Below the pieces are notes generated by a model that had not been told where the DNA came from, ran no database searches, and saw only the letters and a program-made list of their open reading frames with translations. A DNA stretch of 48,498 nucleotides from Pseudomonas sp. GL-B-19 (GTDB taxonomy: Bacteria > Pseudomonadota > Gammaproteobacteria > Pseudomonadales > Pseudomonadaceae), in assembly GCF_019956415.1 (NCBI RefSeq), contig NZ_JAHBDK010000041.1, positions 1-48,498 on the forward strand. The letters are read 5' to 3'. Every line of letters starts with the position of its first letter. Within the stretch, counting starts at the first letter, position 1. A program made the position numbers and the translations under genes. Below, piece after piece: positions 17,040 through 25,240 of the stretch.

Positions 17040-18518
17040 CTATTTGGTCGCAACGGGCTTGCGAAGAAAGATCACCAGTGGGCTCACCACCAGCATCGCG
17101 TACATCAAAATCTTGAATTGGCCGACCACACCGATAAACGCCGCCTGGCCGGTGATCATTTCGTTGAGCCCCGCCATGGCTTGCAGGGACGTCGCCGCCG
17201 AATGCGCCGCCGCGCCATAGGGTGTCAAGTTGCTGGCCAGCGCCATGTGCATCGCGTGGGTGTTGTTGAAGAAATACAACTGCACGATCGCAACGCCGAG
17301 GGTGCTGCCGTACACACGCGACAGATTGAAAAGACCGGTGCCTTCCGGGCGCAGCGTCGGGTCGAGGGTGCTGAAGGCGACCTTGGTCAGCGACGGCATC
17401 AACATGCCGATGCCGATGCCCTGAATTGCGCCAGCCACTGCCACCGGCCACCAGTCCATCAGCGGCGAATAGCCGAGCATCAGCCAGTTGGCATACACCA
17501 CGATGGCCACGCCCGCCGCCACGAACAGCCGGCGGTCGAAACGCTCCGGAACACGGCCCATCAACAGAAACGCACCGACCAGTCCTATACCGCGCGGTAT
17601 GGTCAGCGAACCGGTGGTGTCAGGCGGGTAGCCGAGAATTTCATCGAGCATCGGCGACGTCAGCGCCATGGTCGACAGCAACACGAAACCCACGGCAAAA
17701 AAGATCACCGTCGACAGCACGAAGTTGCGGTCGTTGAACAAACGCTTGTTGAGGAAATGCACCTTCGCAGTCAGCACATGCACCAGGAACAGGTAGAGCC
17801 CGAGCGCACAGCCGATCGCTTCCAGCCAGATCTCGGTCGAGGAAAACCAGTCCAGGCGTTCACCGCGATCGAGCAACATTTGAAGGCTGATCAGCCCCAG
17901 GGTGAAAGTGCCGAAACCAAAGAAGTCGAACACTGGACGTTTCTCGGCCTTCTTCTCGGCCAGCAACAGTGCGATCACCAGGAAGATATACGCCGACAGC
18001 GGCAGGCTGATGTAGAAGATCGGGCGCCAGCCGAAATGTTCGGCGACCCAGCCGCCGATGCTCGGGCCGCTGACGATGCCGATGAGCACGATGGCCGTCC
18101 ACGTTGCGCCGAACTTCGCGCGCTTCTCCAGTGGCAACGTTTCCAGGGCAATCGCCATCGAAAGCGGTGCCAGCACACCACTCGCCAGGCCCTGGATAAT
18201 GCGCGCGCCGATGAACTCCAGCGGCGTCGATGCCAGGGTGGCGAGCACCAGGCCCAGGACGAACACGGCCAGCGCGGTTTGATAGACCCGCTTCAAGCCA
18301 TAGCGACCGGCGAGCCATTGCGCGATCGGCATGGTGATCGCGCTAGCCGCAAGGTAGGAAGTGAAAATCCATCCGGCCTGGTCGTCAGTCATCGACATGC
18401 TGCCCTGAATCAAACGGAGCACGGCATTGGGCAAAGGCAGGTTCGCCGATTGCATATAAGTCGCGAGCAATGCGGCAAACCTTAATGAGCCCGCAGGCCC
18501 AGCAAGGTTGGTGTTCAT
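17040..18518 (-). CDS. DHA2-family MFS drug/proton antiporter (EmrB-like)
   Basis: A 492-residue major-facilitator protein of the 14-helix DHA2 (EmrB/QacA) group. Family features include the motif-A region AQWLAGRYGLKRVYQTALAVF after helix 2, IGARIIQGLASGVLAPL (motif C-like area), GIVSGPSIGGWVAEHFGWRPIFYI and the long series of hydrophobic helices after residue 200. It exports cationic or amphipathic compounds driven by protons, working with the adaptor and channel in the same operon. Its ATG overlaps the adaptor stop by one base (TGATG), a coupled arrangement. An AGGAG lies eight bases ahead. Confidence 0.93.
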   Translation of the reverse strand: MNTNLAGPAGSLRFAALLATYMQSANLPLPNAVLRLIQGSMSMTDDQAGWIFTSYLAASAITMPIAQWLAGRYGLKRVYQTALAVFVLGLVLATLASTPLEFIGARIIQGLASGVLAPLSMAIALETLPLEKRAKFGATWTAIVLIGIVSGPSIGGWVAEHFGWRPIFYISLPLSAYIFLVIALLLAEKKAEKRPVFDFFGFGTFTLGLISLQMLLDRGERLDWFSSTEIWLEAIGCALGLYLFLVHVLTAKVHFLNKRLFNDRNFVLSTVIFFAVGFVLLSTMALTSPMLDEILGYPPDTTGSLTIPRGIGLVGAFLLMGRVPERFDRRLFVAAGVAIVVYANWLMLGYSPLMDWWPVAVAGAIQGIGIGMLMPSLTKVAFSTLDPTLRPEGTGLFNLSRVYGSTLGVAIVQLYFFNNTHAMHMALASNLTPYGAAAHSAATSLQAMAGLNEMITGQAAFIGVVGQFKILMYAMLVVSPLVIFLRKPVATK

Positions 18519-19654
18519 CAGAAGGCTCCTGCAGTCATCAGCGCTTTGAGCGGATGCCACCATGGCGTGCGGTGCCCGGTATCAACCTTGACCGTGGCGC
18601 TGATCCCCGAATAGAGCAGCATCTGCGGATCGAGCTCGTCGAGTTCGAGCCGCACCGGCACCCGCTGCACCACCTTGACCCAGTTGCCAGTGGCGTTTTC
18701 GGGCGGCAGCAAGGCGAAGTCCGATCCGGCACCGGGGCTCATGCTGACCACATGGGCTTTGAATTCGTGATCAGGGTAGGTATCGAGGTGAATGGTCGCG
18801 GCCTGACCCGGATGCATGTGCGTCACCTCCGTTTCGCGGAAGTTGGCTTCCACCCACACCTGGCGATCGGACAGCAGCGCAAAGGCCGGCGCGCCGTTGT
18901 TCACATAGTTGCCCACCTGCAAATCATCGACCTTGGCGACGATGCCATCGTCCGGCGCATACACCGTTGCGTACGAGAGGTAGAGCTGCGTTTCATCCAG
19001 CTGCGCCTTGGCCTCGCGCACGGCCGGATGGCTGTCGACGTCGATGTTCGGATTGCCGTTCAAGGCAACCACCGTGCTGGCGATCTGTTGTTCGATGGAG
19101 GCAATTCGTTGGCGTGACACTTTCAGGTCGGTGTCTGCGCGCTCATAAATCGACTTCGACACGAACTCGGAAGCGACCAGCGCCTTCTTGCGGCCAAATT
19201 CCTTTTGGTCGAAATCGGCCGACTCTTTGGCCGATTGCAGTTCAGCCTGTTGCTGGCGGTAGCTGGCCTTGAGCCCATCAATGCGCAGCCGTGCGACGCT
19301 CAGCTGGGCTTGCGCGCGGTCAACGGCGATCTGCAACGGTTTGGGATCGATGCGGAACAACACCTGGCCCTTGCGAACCGACTGGTTGTCCTCGACTGCG
19401 ATTTCGATGACTTGGCCCGACGTGCGTGCATTGATCGATGCCTTCGCCACTCTGGCGTAGGCGTTATCGGTCGAGATGTAAGGCTCACCGGCTACATAGT
19501 GTGCGTACCCAACCGCCGCGAAGAGCGCCGGTACACCCACCATCAGCAATGGCCGCACGGTCTCTTTAAGGGTTTTTTTGCCGGGCGTTCCGGTCGGGTT
19601 CGGCCCTGGGTGCTCAAAGGTTTGTGAAGCTGGAATATCGAACTGTTTAGTCAT
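18518..19654 (-). CDS. HlyD/EmrA-family membrane-fusion adaptor
   Basis: A 378-residue periplasmic adaptor with one N-terminal membrane helix (VRPLLMVGVPALFAAVGYAHYV, about residues 35-56). The two halves of the lipoyl/biotinyl-like domain (YISTDNAYARVAKASINARTSG... and APDDGIVAKVDDLQVGNYVN) enclose a long coiled-coil hairpin (about residues 100-205). The barrel region contains WVEANFRETEVTHMHPGQ. It links the MFS protein to the outer-membrane channel. First gene of the operon. The ATG at 19654 is preferred to a GTG at 19666 that lacks a ribosome site. A TetR gene is divergent 227 nt away. Confidence 0.93.
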   Translation of the reverse strand: MTKQFDIPASQTFEHPGPNPTGTPGKKTLKETVRPLLMVGVPALFAAVGYAHYVAGEPYISTDNAYARVAKASINARTSGQVIEIAVEDNQSVRKGQVLFRIDPKPLQIAVDRAQAQLSVARLRIDGLKASYRQQQAELQSAKESADFDQKEFGRKKALVASEFVSKSIYERADTDLKVSRQRIASIEQQIASTVVALNGNPNIDVDSHPAVREAKAQLDETQLYLSYATVYAPDDGIVAKVDDLQVGNYVNNGAPAFALLSDRQVWVEANFRETEVTHMHPGQAATIHLDTYPDHEFKAHVVSMSPGAGSDFALLPPENATGNWVKVVQRVPVRLELDELDPQMLLYSGISATVKVDTGHRTPWWHPLKALMTAGAF

Positions 19655-19801
19655 GATCGAAAACACCTTTAACCGGGAAGTCAGGGGCTAATACCCATAA
19701 AAAACAGCCATACCGTGCGCAGTCAGAAGGATCGCTCCGCCGCACCCTGTTTCGTCGCCGCTATACCCAGTTCGAGCTCCGCTACAACAAACTTCAAATT
19801 C

Positions 19802-19818
19802 AGGAACTTCTGATTCCT
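19802..19818. promoter_or_regulatory. Candidate TetR operator in the emrA-tetR intergenic region
   Basis: AGGAA and TTCCT arms are separated by 7 nt. It lies in the 227-nt divergent region, about 14-30 nt downstream of the expected transcript start for the adaptor promoter. This fits a repressor site for the adjacent TetR product. The arms are short, so chance occurrence is possible. Confidence 0.35.
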
Positions 19819-19838
19819 TAATTTTGTGCGATGGTGTA

Positions 19839-19867
19839 AGAATATGCCTCGACCTACCTTCACACAA
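19839..19867 (-). promoter_or_regulatory. Candidate sigma-70 promoter for the efflux operon
   Basis: On the minus strand TTGTGT, 17 nt, then TATTCT is a weak but correctly spaced hexamer pair reading towards the adaptor gene. It overlaps the ribosome-site side of the tetR gene, so the two units would be expressed from a shared control region. Confidence 0.3.
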
Positions 19868-19881
19868 GGATTTTGTACGCC

Positions 19882-20505
19882 ATGGCACAAAATAAGATTA
19901 CGCAAGGAAAAGGTCGCGGACGCCCCCGCGCCTATGACCCACAGACCGCGCTGCAGCAAGCGCTTGGGGTGTTTTGGAGTACCGGCTATTCCGCTGCGTC
20001 ACTGGATAGCATCGCCACGGCAGCGGGCATGAATCGCCCGAGCCTGTATGCCGCGTTCGGTGACAAACACGCGCTCTATATCAAGGCGCTAGAGCAGTAC
20101 TGGGAATTCGCCGCTGCCGACATGCATGAGGCGCTGACCGACACCCAGCTGACCTTGAGCGAGGCGTTGATGCGTTTCTATGAGGGGCAGTTATCGATCT
20201 ATTTTTCGGGAGACGGCCAACCCCGTGGCTGTTTTGCGATCGGCACGGCAACGACCGAAGCCGTCGAGGATGTGGAAATCCGTGAGGTGCTGTCGGACCG
20301 TCTCAGTCGACTCGACGCCGATCTTGAAGCGCGCCTGCGAACGGCCATTACTGCTGGCGAACTCAAAGACAACGTCGACCCGGCAGCCCTCGCGGTGCTC
20401 GCCTCCTCCCTGCTGCACAGCATTTCGATCCGGGCACGGGCAGGCAAATCCCGAGAGGAACTGACCGAACTGGCCCGCAACGCGGTCAGCGTAATCTGCG
20501 GTTGA
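19882..20505 (+). CDS. TetR/AcrR-family regulator of the divergent efflux operon
   Basis: A 207-residue TetR-family protein. The DNA-binding domain spans residues about 15-65: GRPRAYDPQTALQQALGVFW, then SLDSIATAAGMNRPSLYAAFGDKHALY with the recognition helix at RPSLYAAF. The C-terminal ligand domain resembles the YxaF/LmrA-like group (PRGCFAIGTATTEAVED). It is divergent to an EmrAB-type operon, the usual position for its local repressor. ATG at 19882 is preferred over a TTG at 19873. AAGGA is eleven bases ahead. Confidence 0.92.
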   Translation: MAQNKITQGKGRGRPRAYDPQTALQQALGVFWSTGYSAASLDSIATAAGMNRPSLYAAFGDKHALYIKALEQYWEFAAADMHEALTDTQLTLSEALMRFYEGQLSIYFSGDGQPRGCFAIGTATTEAVEDVEIREVLSDRLSRLDADLEARLRTAITAGELKDNVDPAALAVLASSLLHSISIRARAGKSREELTELARNAVSVICG

Positions 20506-20513
20506 GAGGCGGT

Positions 20514-21047
20514 ATGGCAGGTGAAGGACTTGAAGACATACTGGCCGATCAGCTCGACGTGATTTTCTGCGGGATCAATCCGGGCATGACGGCCGCCGCC
20601 CAAGGGCATCACTTTGCGGGCCGGGGCAATCGCTTCTGGCGCACGCTCCACCTCGCCGGGTTTACGCCCGAGCAAGTGCGCCCGGAAAACGACCGGACGA
20701 TCTTGCAGTACCGCTGTGGTTTGACCGCCGTGGTCGACCGGCCCACGGCGCGCGCAGATCAACTGTCGTTGCACGAGTTCATCGCCGCCGCTGCGGACTT
20801 TGAACAAAAGATCCTGCACTACGCACCCCACTTCGTAGCGTTTCTCGGCAAGGCCGCGTACTGCGCGTTATCCGGCCAGCGAGATATTGCCTGGGGGCTT
20901 CAACCCGACACCTTCGGCAACGCAAAGGTATGGGTCTTGCCCAACCCGAGCGGGCGAAATCTGGCGTTCTCGCTCGATCAATTGGTGGACGCGTATCGCC
21001 AGCTCTATCAGGCATCAAGCAGCAAAACTTGCACAAATCGACAGTAG
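20514..21047 (+). CDS. mug: G/U(T)-mismatch-specific DNA glycosylase
   Basis: A 177-residue uracil-DNA-glycosylase superfamily enzyme of the Mug group, which removes uracil, thymine or ethenocytosine opposite guanine. Signatures are GINPGMTAAAQGHHFAGRGNRFW (residues 20-42, shown in two parts: GINPGM and HHFAGRGNRFW) and the minor-groove loop NPSGRN near residue 145. Asn in GINPG is the Mug-type catalytic-site residue. The ATG at 20514 lies 8 nt after the tetR stop with GAGAGG ahead, so the two genes are likely cotranscribed. An alternative TTG at 20502 overlaps tetR. Length is normal for the family. Confidence 0.9.
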   Translation: MAGEGLEDILADQLDVIFCGINPGMTAAAQGHHFAGRGNRFWRTLHLAGFTPEQVRPENDRTILQYRCGLTAVVDRPTARADQLSLHEFIAAAADFEQKILHYAPHFVAFLGKAAYCALSGQRDIAWGLQPDTFGNAKVWVLPNPSGRNLAFSLDQLVDAYRQLYQASSSKTCTNRQ

Positions 21048-21168
21048 GCTAAGCTAAGGATCAGCTTCTTGCACACGATGCTCGCTCCGGCAGGGTTTGG
21101 GTTTTTCTGAAGAGCGTCTGCAACAGCTATTTCAGACTGGCCCACACTATTCACGCAGGACTGACGTG

Positions 21169-22542
21169 ATGACCGAGCCCCTCCTCAGCTTTGATGAATT
21201 GAAGCGTGCCGCCGTGTCCGGCGAAATCGATACCGTACTGGTCTGCATGGTCGACATGCAGGGACGCCTGGTCGGCAAGCGATTCCAGGTCGAGTTTTTT
21301 ATCGACAGCGGCCATGAAGAAACCCACTGCTGCAACTACCTGCTGGCCGACGACATCGACATGGAACCCGTGCCGGGTTACGCCGCCGCCAGCTGGAGCA
21401 AAGGCTATGGCGACTTTGTGCTCAAGCCCGACATGTCCACCTTGCGCCGGGTACCGTGGCTGGAGTGCACGGCGCTGGTGCTCTGCGATGTGCTCGATCA
21501 CCACCATCGACGCGATTTGCCGCACAGCCCGCGGGCGATCCTGAAGAAGCAAATCGAACGCCTGCGCGAGCGTGGCTATACCGGCATGTTCGCCTCGGAA
21601 CTGGAGTTCTATCTGTTCGACGAGAGCTACGAGGCCATCCACGAGCGCAACTACCACAAGCCAAAAACCGCCGGCCATTACATCGAGGATTACAACATCC
21701 TGCAGACCACCCGCGAAGAGCCGGTGCTGCGGGCGATTCGCAAGCATCTGCAGGCCAGCGGCATTCCCGTGGAAAACTCCAAGGGCGAATGGGGCCCTGG
21801 CCAGGAAGAGATCAACATCCGCTACGCCGATGCGCTGACCATGGCTGACCATCACGTCATCATCAAACACGCCTGCAAAGAGATCGCGCAATTGCAAGGC
21901 AAGGCGATCACCTTCATGGCCAAGTGGCGCTATGACGCCGCCGGGTCCAGTAGCCACATCCATAACTCGCTGTGGGACAAGAACGGTAAAAAACCGTTGT
22001 TCTTCGACGCCAAGGCCGAATTCGGCATGTCGAAACTGATGCGTTCCTGGGTCGCCGGGCAGCTTAAATATGCCAACGACATCACCTGTTTTCTAGCGCC
22101 CTACATCAACTCGTACAAGCGCTTCCAGGCCGGCACGTTTGCGCCGACGCGGGCGGTATGGAGCCGGGACAATCGCACCGCAGGTTTTCGTCTGTGTGCC
22201 GAAAGCAGCAAATCCATCCGCATCGAATGCCGCATCGGCGGCGCCGACCTCAACCCGTATCTGGCCTTCGCAGCCCTGATCGCAGCGGGCCTGGCCGGGA
22301 TCGACGAGAAGCTCACCCTCACACCGCCCTTTGAAGGCGACGCCTACCTCGATGAACACTTGCCGGAAGTCTCCAAGACCTTGCGCGAAGCCAGCGCCGC
22401 ACTCCAGACCTCCGCCATGTTGCGCGAAGCATTCGGCGACGAGGTGATCGACCACTACGTGCACACCGCCGAATGGGAGCAGAAAGAGTACGACCGGCGG
22501 ATCACTGACTGGGAACTGCAACGCGGATTCGAGCGCTATTGA
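21169..22542 (+). CDS. Glutamine-synthetase-like ligase, probable gamma-glutamyl-amine synthetase
   Basis: A 457-residue member of the glutamine synthetase fold. Metal and substrate motifs are visible: ASELEFYLFDE, GEWGPGQEEINIRYADAL, GSSSHIHNSLWD, TRAVWSRDNRTAGFR and RIECRIGGADLNPYLAFAA. It lacks the conserved adenylylation-loop text of GlnA and resembles PuuA/IpuC-type enzymes that join glutamate to an amine using ATP. The ATG at 21169 has AGGA eight bases ahead; an ORF extension to 21097 is unsupported. It is the first gene of a four-gene unit with aldehyde dehydrogenase, iron alcohol dehydrogenase and permease. The amine substrate is not known. Confidence 0.88.
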   Translation: MTEPLLSFDELKRAAVSGEIDTVLVCMVDMQGRLVGKRFQVEFFIDSGHEETHCCNYLLADDIDMEPVPGYAAASWSKGYGDFVLKPDMSTLRRVPWLECTALVLCDVLDHHHRRDLPHSPRAILKKQIERLRERGYTGMFASELEFYLFDESYEAIHERNYHKPKTAGHYIEDYNILQTTREEPVLRAIRKHLQASGIPVENSKGEWGPGQEEINIRYADALTMADHHVIIKHACKEIAQLQGKAITFMAKWRYDAAGSSSHIHNSLWDKNGKKPLFFDAKAEFGMSKLMRSWVAGQLKYANDITCFLAPYINSYKRFQAGTFAPTRAVWSRDNRTAGFRLCAESSKSIRIECRIGGADLNPYLAFAALIAAGLAGIDEKLTLTPPFEGDAYLDEHLPEVSKTLREASAALQTSAMLREAFGDEVIDHYVHTAEWEQKEYDRRITDWELQRGFERY

Positions 22543-22549
22543 GGTCACC

Positions 22550-23941
22550 ATGACGGCAACCATTCAACTCATCTCCCCGGTCGATGGCCGGGTTTACGCC
22601 GAACGCCACTACGCCGACGCGACGCAAATCGAACAGGCTCTGACGGCGGCCGCCACCGCCCAGGCGCAATGGAAACGCCGGCCCCTGAGCGAACGTGCCG
22701 CTTTTTGCAGTGCAGTGGTGGACGCGATGCTGGCGATGAAGAATGAAATAGTGCCGGAACTGGCTTGGCAGATGGGCCGCCCAGTACGTTATGTCGCGGG
22801 CGAACTGCGCGGTTTTGAAGAGCGCGCCCGACATATGATCGCCATTGCGCCTGAAGCGCTGGCCACGATTGAACCCACCCCGGTCAGCGGTTTTCGACGG
22901 CACATCCAACGTGATCCACTGGGTACGGTGCTGGTCGTTGCGCCGTGGAATTACCCCTACCTGACGGCCGTGAATACGATCATTCCGGCGCTGATGGCCG
23001 GCAACAGCGTCATCCTCAAACACGCGTCGCAAACGCTACTGGTCGGCGAACGGTTCGCCGAGGCCATGGCCCGCGCCAACCTGCCCGCCGGTCTGTTTCA
23101 CAACCTGCTGCTCGATCACAACCAGACCGCCGCAATCATTGGCTCCGGACGTGTTCATCAAGTCAATTTCACCGGTTCCGTCGGTGCCGGCAAGGCCATG
23201 GAAACCGCAGCCACCGGGCGCTTCCTTGGCGTGGGTCTGGAGCTCGGCGGTAAAGACCCGGCCTATGTTCGCGCAGATGCCAATCTCGACCATGCGGTAG
23301 AAAACCTGGTGGACGGCAGCTTCTTCAATTCCGGGCAGAGCTGCTGCGCCATTGAACGCATTTATGTCGATAAGAAAATCTACCCAGCCTTTATCGAGCG
23401 TTTCGCTGCCCTGACCCGTCAATACGTGCTGGGCAACCCACTGGACGAAGCCACCACACTCGGCCCCTTGGTCACCCCGGCAGCTGCTGATTTCGTACGT
23501 GGTCAGATCGCCGAAGCGCTTGCACAAGGCGCCAAGGCACTGATTGATCCGCAGGCGTTTCCCGCTGACGTACCGGGCAGCGCCTACCTCGCGCCACAGG
23601 TATTGGTCGACGTCACCCACCACATGTCAGTCATGCGCGAGGAAAGCTTTGGCCCGGTGGTCGGCATCATGCCGGTGGAAGGCGACGACGAAGCCATCGC
23701 CTTGATGAATGACAGCGAGTTCGGGCTCAGCGCCTCAATCTGGACCCAGGACCTTGCCGCCGCCGAACGCCTGGGCAACGAGATCGACACCGGCACCGTT
23801 TTCATGAACCGCTGCGACTACCTCGACCCGGCCCTGGCCTGGACCGGGGTGAAAAACAGCGGGCGCGGCGTCACCCTGTCGCGCCTCGGTTACGAACACC
23901 TGACCCGCGCCAAATCCTTCCATTTGCGCCACGAGATCTGA
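22550..23941 (+). CDS. NAD(P)-dependent aldehyde dehydrogenase
   Basis: A 463-residue aldehyde dehydrogenase. Active-site features: Cys265 in FFNSGQSCCAIER, Glu231 in LELGGKDP, and the cofactor segment VVAPWNYPY with NFTGSVGAGK. It converts an aldehyde to the acid. It starts 7 nt after the glutamine-synthetase-like gene and stops 3 nt before the alcohol dehydrogenase gene, so it oxidises the product of that enzyme or of an amine oxidation. Because the ligase may glutamylate the substrate first, the aldehyde could be a gamma-glutamyl derivative (inference). Confidence 0.93.
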   Translation: MTATIQLISPVDGRVYAERHYADATQIEQALTAAATAQAQWKRRPLSERAAFCSAVVDAMLAMKNEIVPELAWQMGRPVRYVAGELRGFEERARHMIAIAPEALATIEPTPVSGFRRHIQRDPLGTVLVVAPWNYPYLTAVNTIIPALMAGNSVILKHASQTLLVGERFAEAMARANLPAGLFHNLLLDHNQTAAIIGSGRVHQVNFTGSVGAGKAMETAATGRFLGVGLELGGKDPAYVRADANLDHAVENLVDGSFFNSGQSCCAIERIYVDKKIYPAFIERFAALTRQYVLGNPLDEATTLGPLVTPAAADFVRGQIAEALAQGAKALIDPQAFPADVPGSAYLAPQVLVDVTHHMSVMREESFGPVVGIMPVEGDDEAIALMNDSEFGLSASIWTQDLAAAERLGNEIDTGTVFMNRCDYLDPALAWTGVKNSGRGVTLSRLGYEHLTRAKSFHLRHEI

Positions 23942-23944
23942 GCC

Positions 23945-25105
23945 ATGAGCCTGACCGCGAACTGGAATTACCCCACAAGCATCCGCTTTGGTGTCGGCCG
24001 CATCGCCGAACTCGCCGACACCTGCCGCAGCCAAGGAATCGAGCGCCCGCTGCTGGTCACCGACAGTGGCCTAGCGCGTGCGCCGATGACCATCGCCACC
24101 CTGGAAGCCCTGCGCACCGCCGGCCTGGGCGTCGAATTATTTTGCGACCTCAAGCCCAACCCGGTCGAAGCCAACCTCGCCGGCGGCCTCGACGCCTGGC
24201 GCGCCGGCAACCACGATGGCGTGATCGCCTTCGGTGGCGGCAGCGGCCTGGACATGGGCAAGCTCATCGCCTTCATGAGCGGCCAAACCCGCCCGGTCTG
24301 GGATTTCGAAGACATCGGCGACTACTGGACCCGCGCCGACGAAAGCCGCATCGCCCCGGTCATTGCGGTGCCGACCACGGCGGGCACTGGGTCGGAAGTG
24401 GGCCGTGCAGCGGTGATCATCGACGAGGCCACCCACACCAAACGCATCATCTTCCACCCGAAAATGATGCCGCGCGTGGTCATCAGCGACCCGGCCCTGA
24501 GTGTCGGCATGCCGGCCAAAGTCACCGCCGGCACCGGCATGGACGCCTTGGCCCATTGCCTGGAAGCCTACTGCGCCCCCGGTTTTCATCCGTTGGCCGA
24601 CGGCATCGCCGTGGAAGGCATGCGCCTGGTGGCCAACGCCCTGGTGCGCGCCGTGCACACACCGTCCGACCTTGACGCGCGCGCGCACATGCTCGCGGCG
24701 GCAGCGATGGGCGCCACCGCGTTCCAGAAAGGACTGGGCGGGATGCATGCCCTTTCGCATCCGGTGGGCGCGCTGTACGACACCCATCACGGCATGACCA
24801 ATGCGACCTTCATGCCCTACGTCCTGAAATTCAATCGCCCTGCCATCGAAGAACGCATCACGCGCCTGGCTGCCTATTTGCGCCTGCCCTCCCCCGGCTT
24901 CGACAGTTTTCTGGCCTTCATCCTCAAGCTGCGCAAAGACATCGGTGTGCCGCACACGCTGGTGCAGTTGGGGGTGGATGACCAACAGGCCGACCTGATC
25001 GCGGACATGGCCGTTGTCGACCCTTCCGCCAGCGGCAATCCGCTGCCATTGACGAAGGCCGGTGCGGCAGAGATTTTCGACGCGGCGTATCACGGCCGCC
25101 TGTAG
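23945..25105 (+). CDS. Iron-containing (type III) alcohol dehydrogenase
   Basis: A 386-residue group III alcohol dehydrogenase. NAD-binding text is FGGGSGLDMGKLIA, and the PTTAGTGSEVGRAAVI segment follows. The metal region shows GTGMDALAHCLEAYCAPGFHP and GMHALSHPVGALYDTHHGMTNA, supplying the His ligands. It would oxidise a primary alcohol group to aldehyde, feeding the dehydrogenase encoded upstream. Genes are separated by 3 nt. Presence of an alcohol and an aldehyde dehydrogenase together points to an amino alcohol as the growth substrate of this unit. Confidence 0.93.
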   Translation: MSLTANWNYPTSIRFGVGRIAELADTCRSQGIERPLLVTDSGLARAPMTIATLEALRTAGLGVELFCDLKPNPVEANLAGGLDAWRAGNHDGVIAFGGGSGLDMGKLIAFMSGQTRPVWDFEDIGDYWTRADESRIAPVIAVPTTAGTGSEVGRAAVIIDEATHTKRIIFHPKMMPRVVISDPALSVGMPAKVTAGTGMDALAHCLEAYCAPGFHPLADGIAVEGMRLVANALVRAVHTPSDLDARAHMLAAAAMGATAFQKGLGGMHALSHPVGALYDTHHGMTNATFMPYVLKFNRPAIEERITRLAAYLRLPSPGFDSFLAFILKLRKDIGVPHTLVQLGVDDQQADLIADMAVVDPSASGNPLPLTKAGAAEIFDAAYHGRL

Positions 25106-25240
25106 AGCAGTTGACTGCCTGTGCTCAGCGCACGGGCAGGTTGTACCGGTTGGAGACAGGAGCAGTACGACAAGGGGTTGAAGGCCAGCCCGTCCGGCAT
25201 TCCGGATGGATGCGTATCAAAACCTGATGGGGCACACAAC

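Noticed and set aside
16974..18485. 503-codon plus-strand ORF opposite the MFS transporter
   Set aside because: Composition (many Arg, His, Gln) is that of an antisense frame of a GC-rich membrane protein gene; no domain seen.
24137..25093. 318-codon minus-strand ORF opposite the iron alcohol dehydrogenase
   Set aside because: Shadow frame; His/Val/Gly-rich text without any fold signature.
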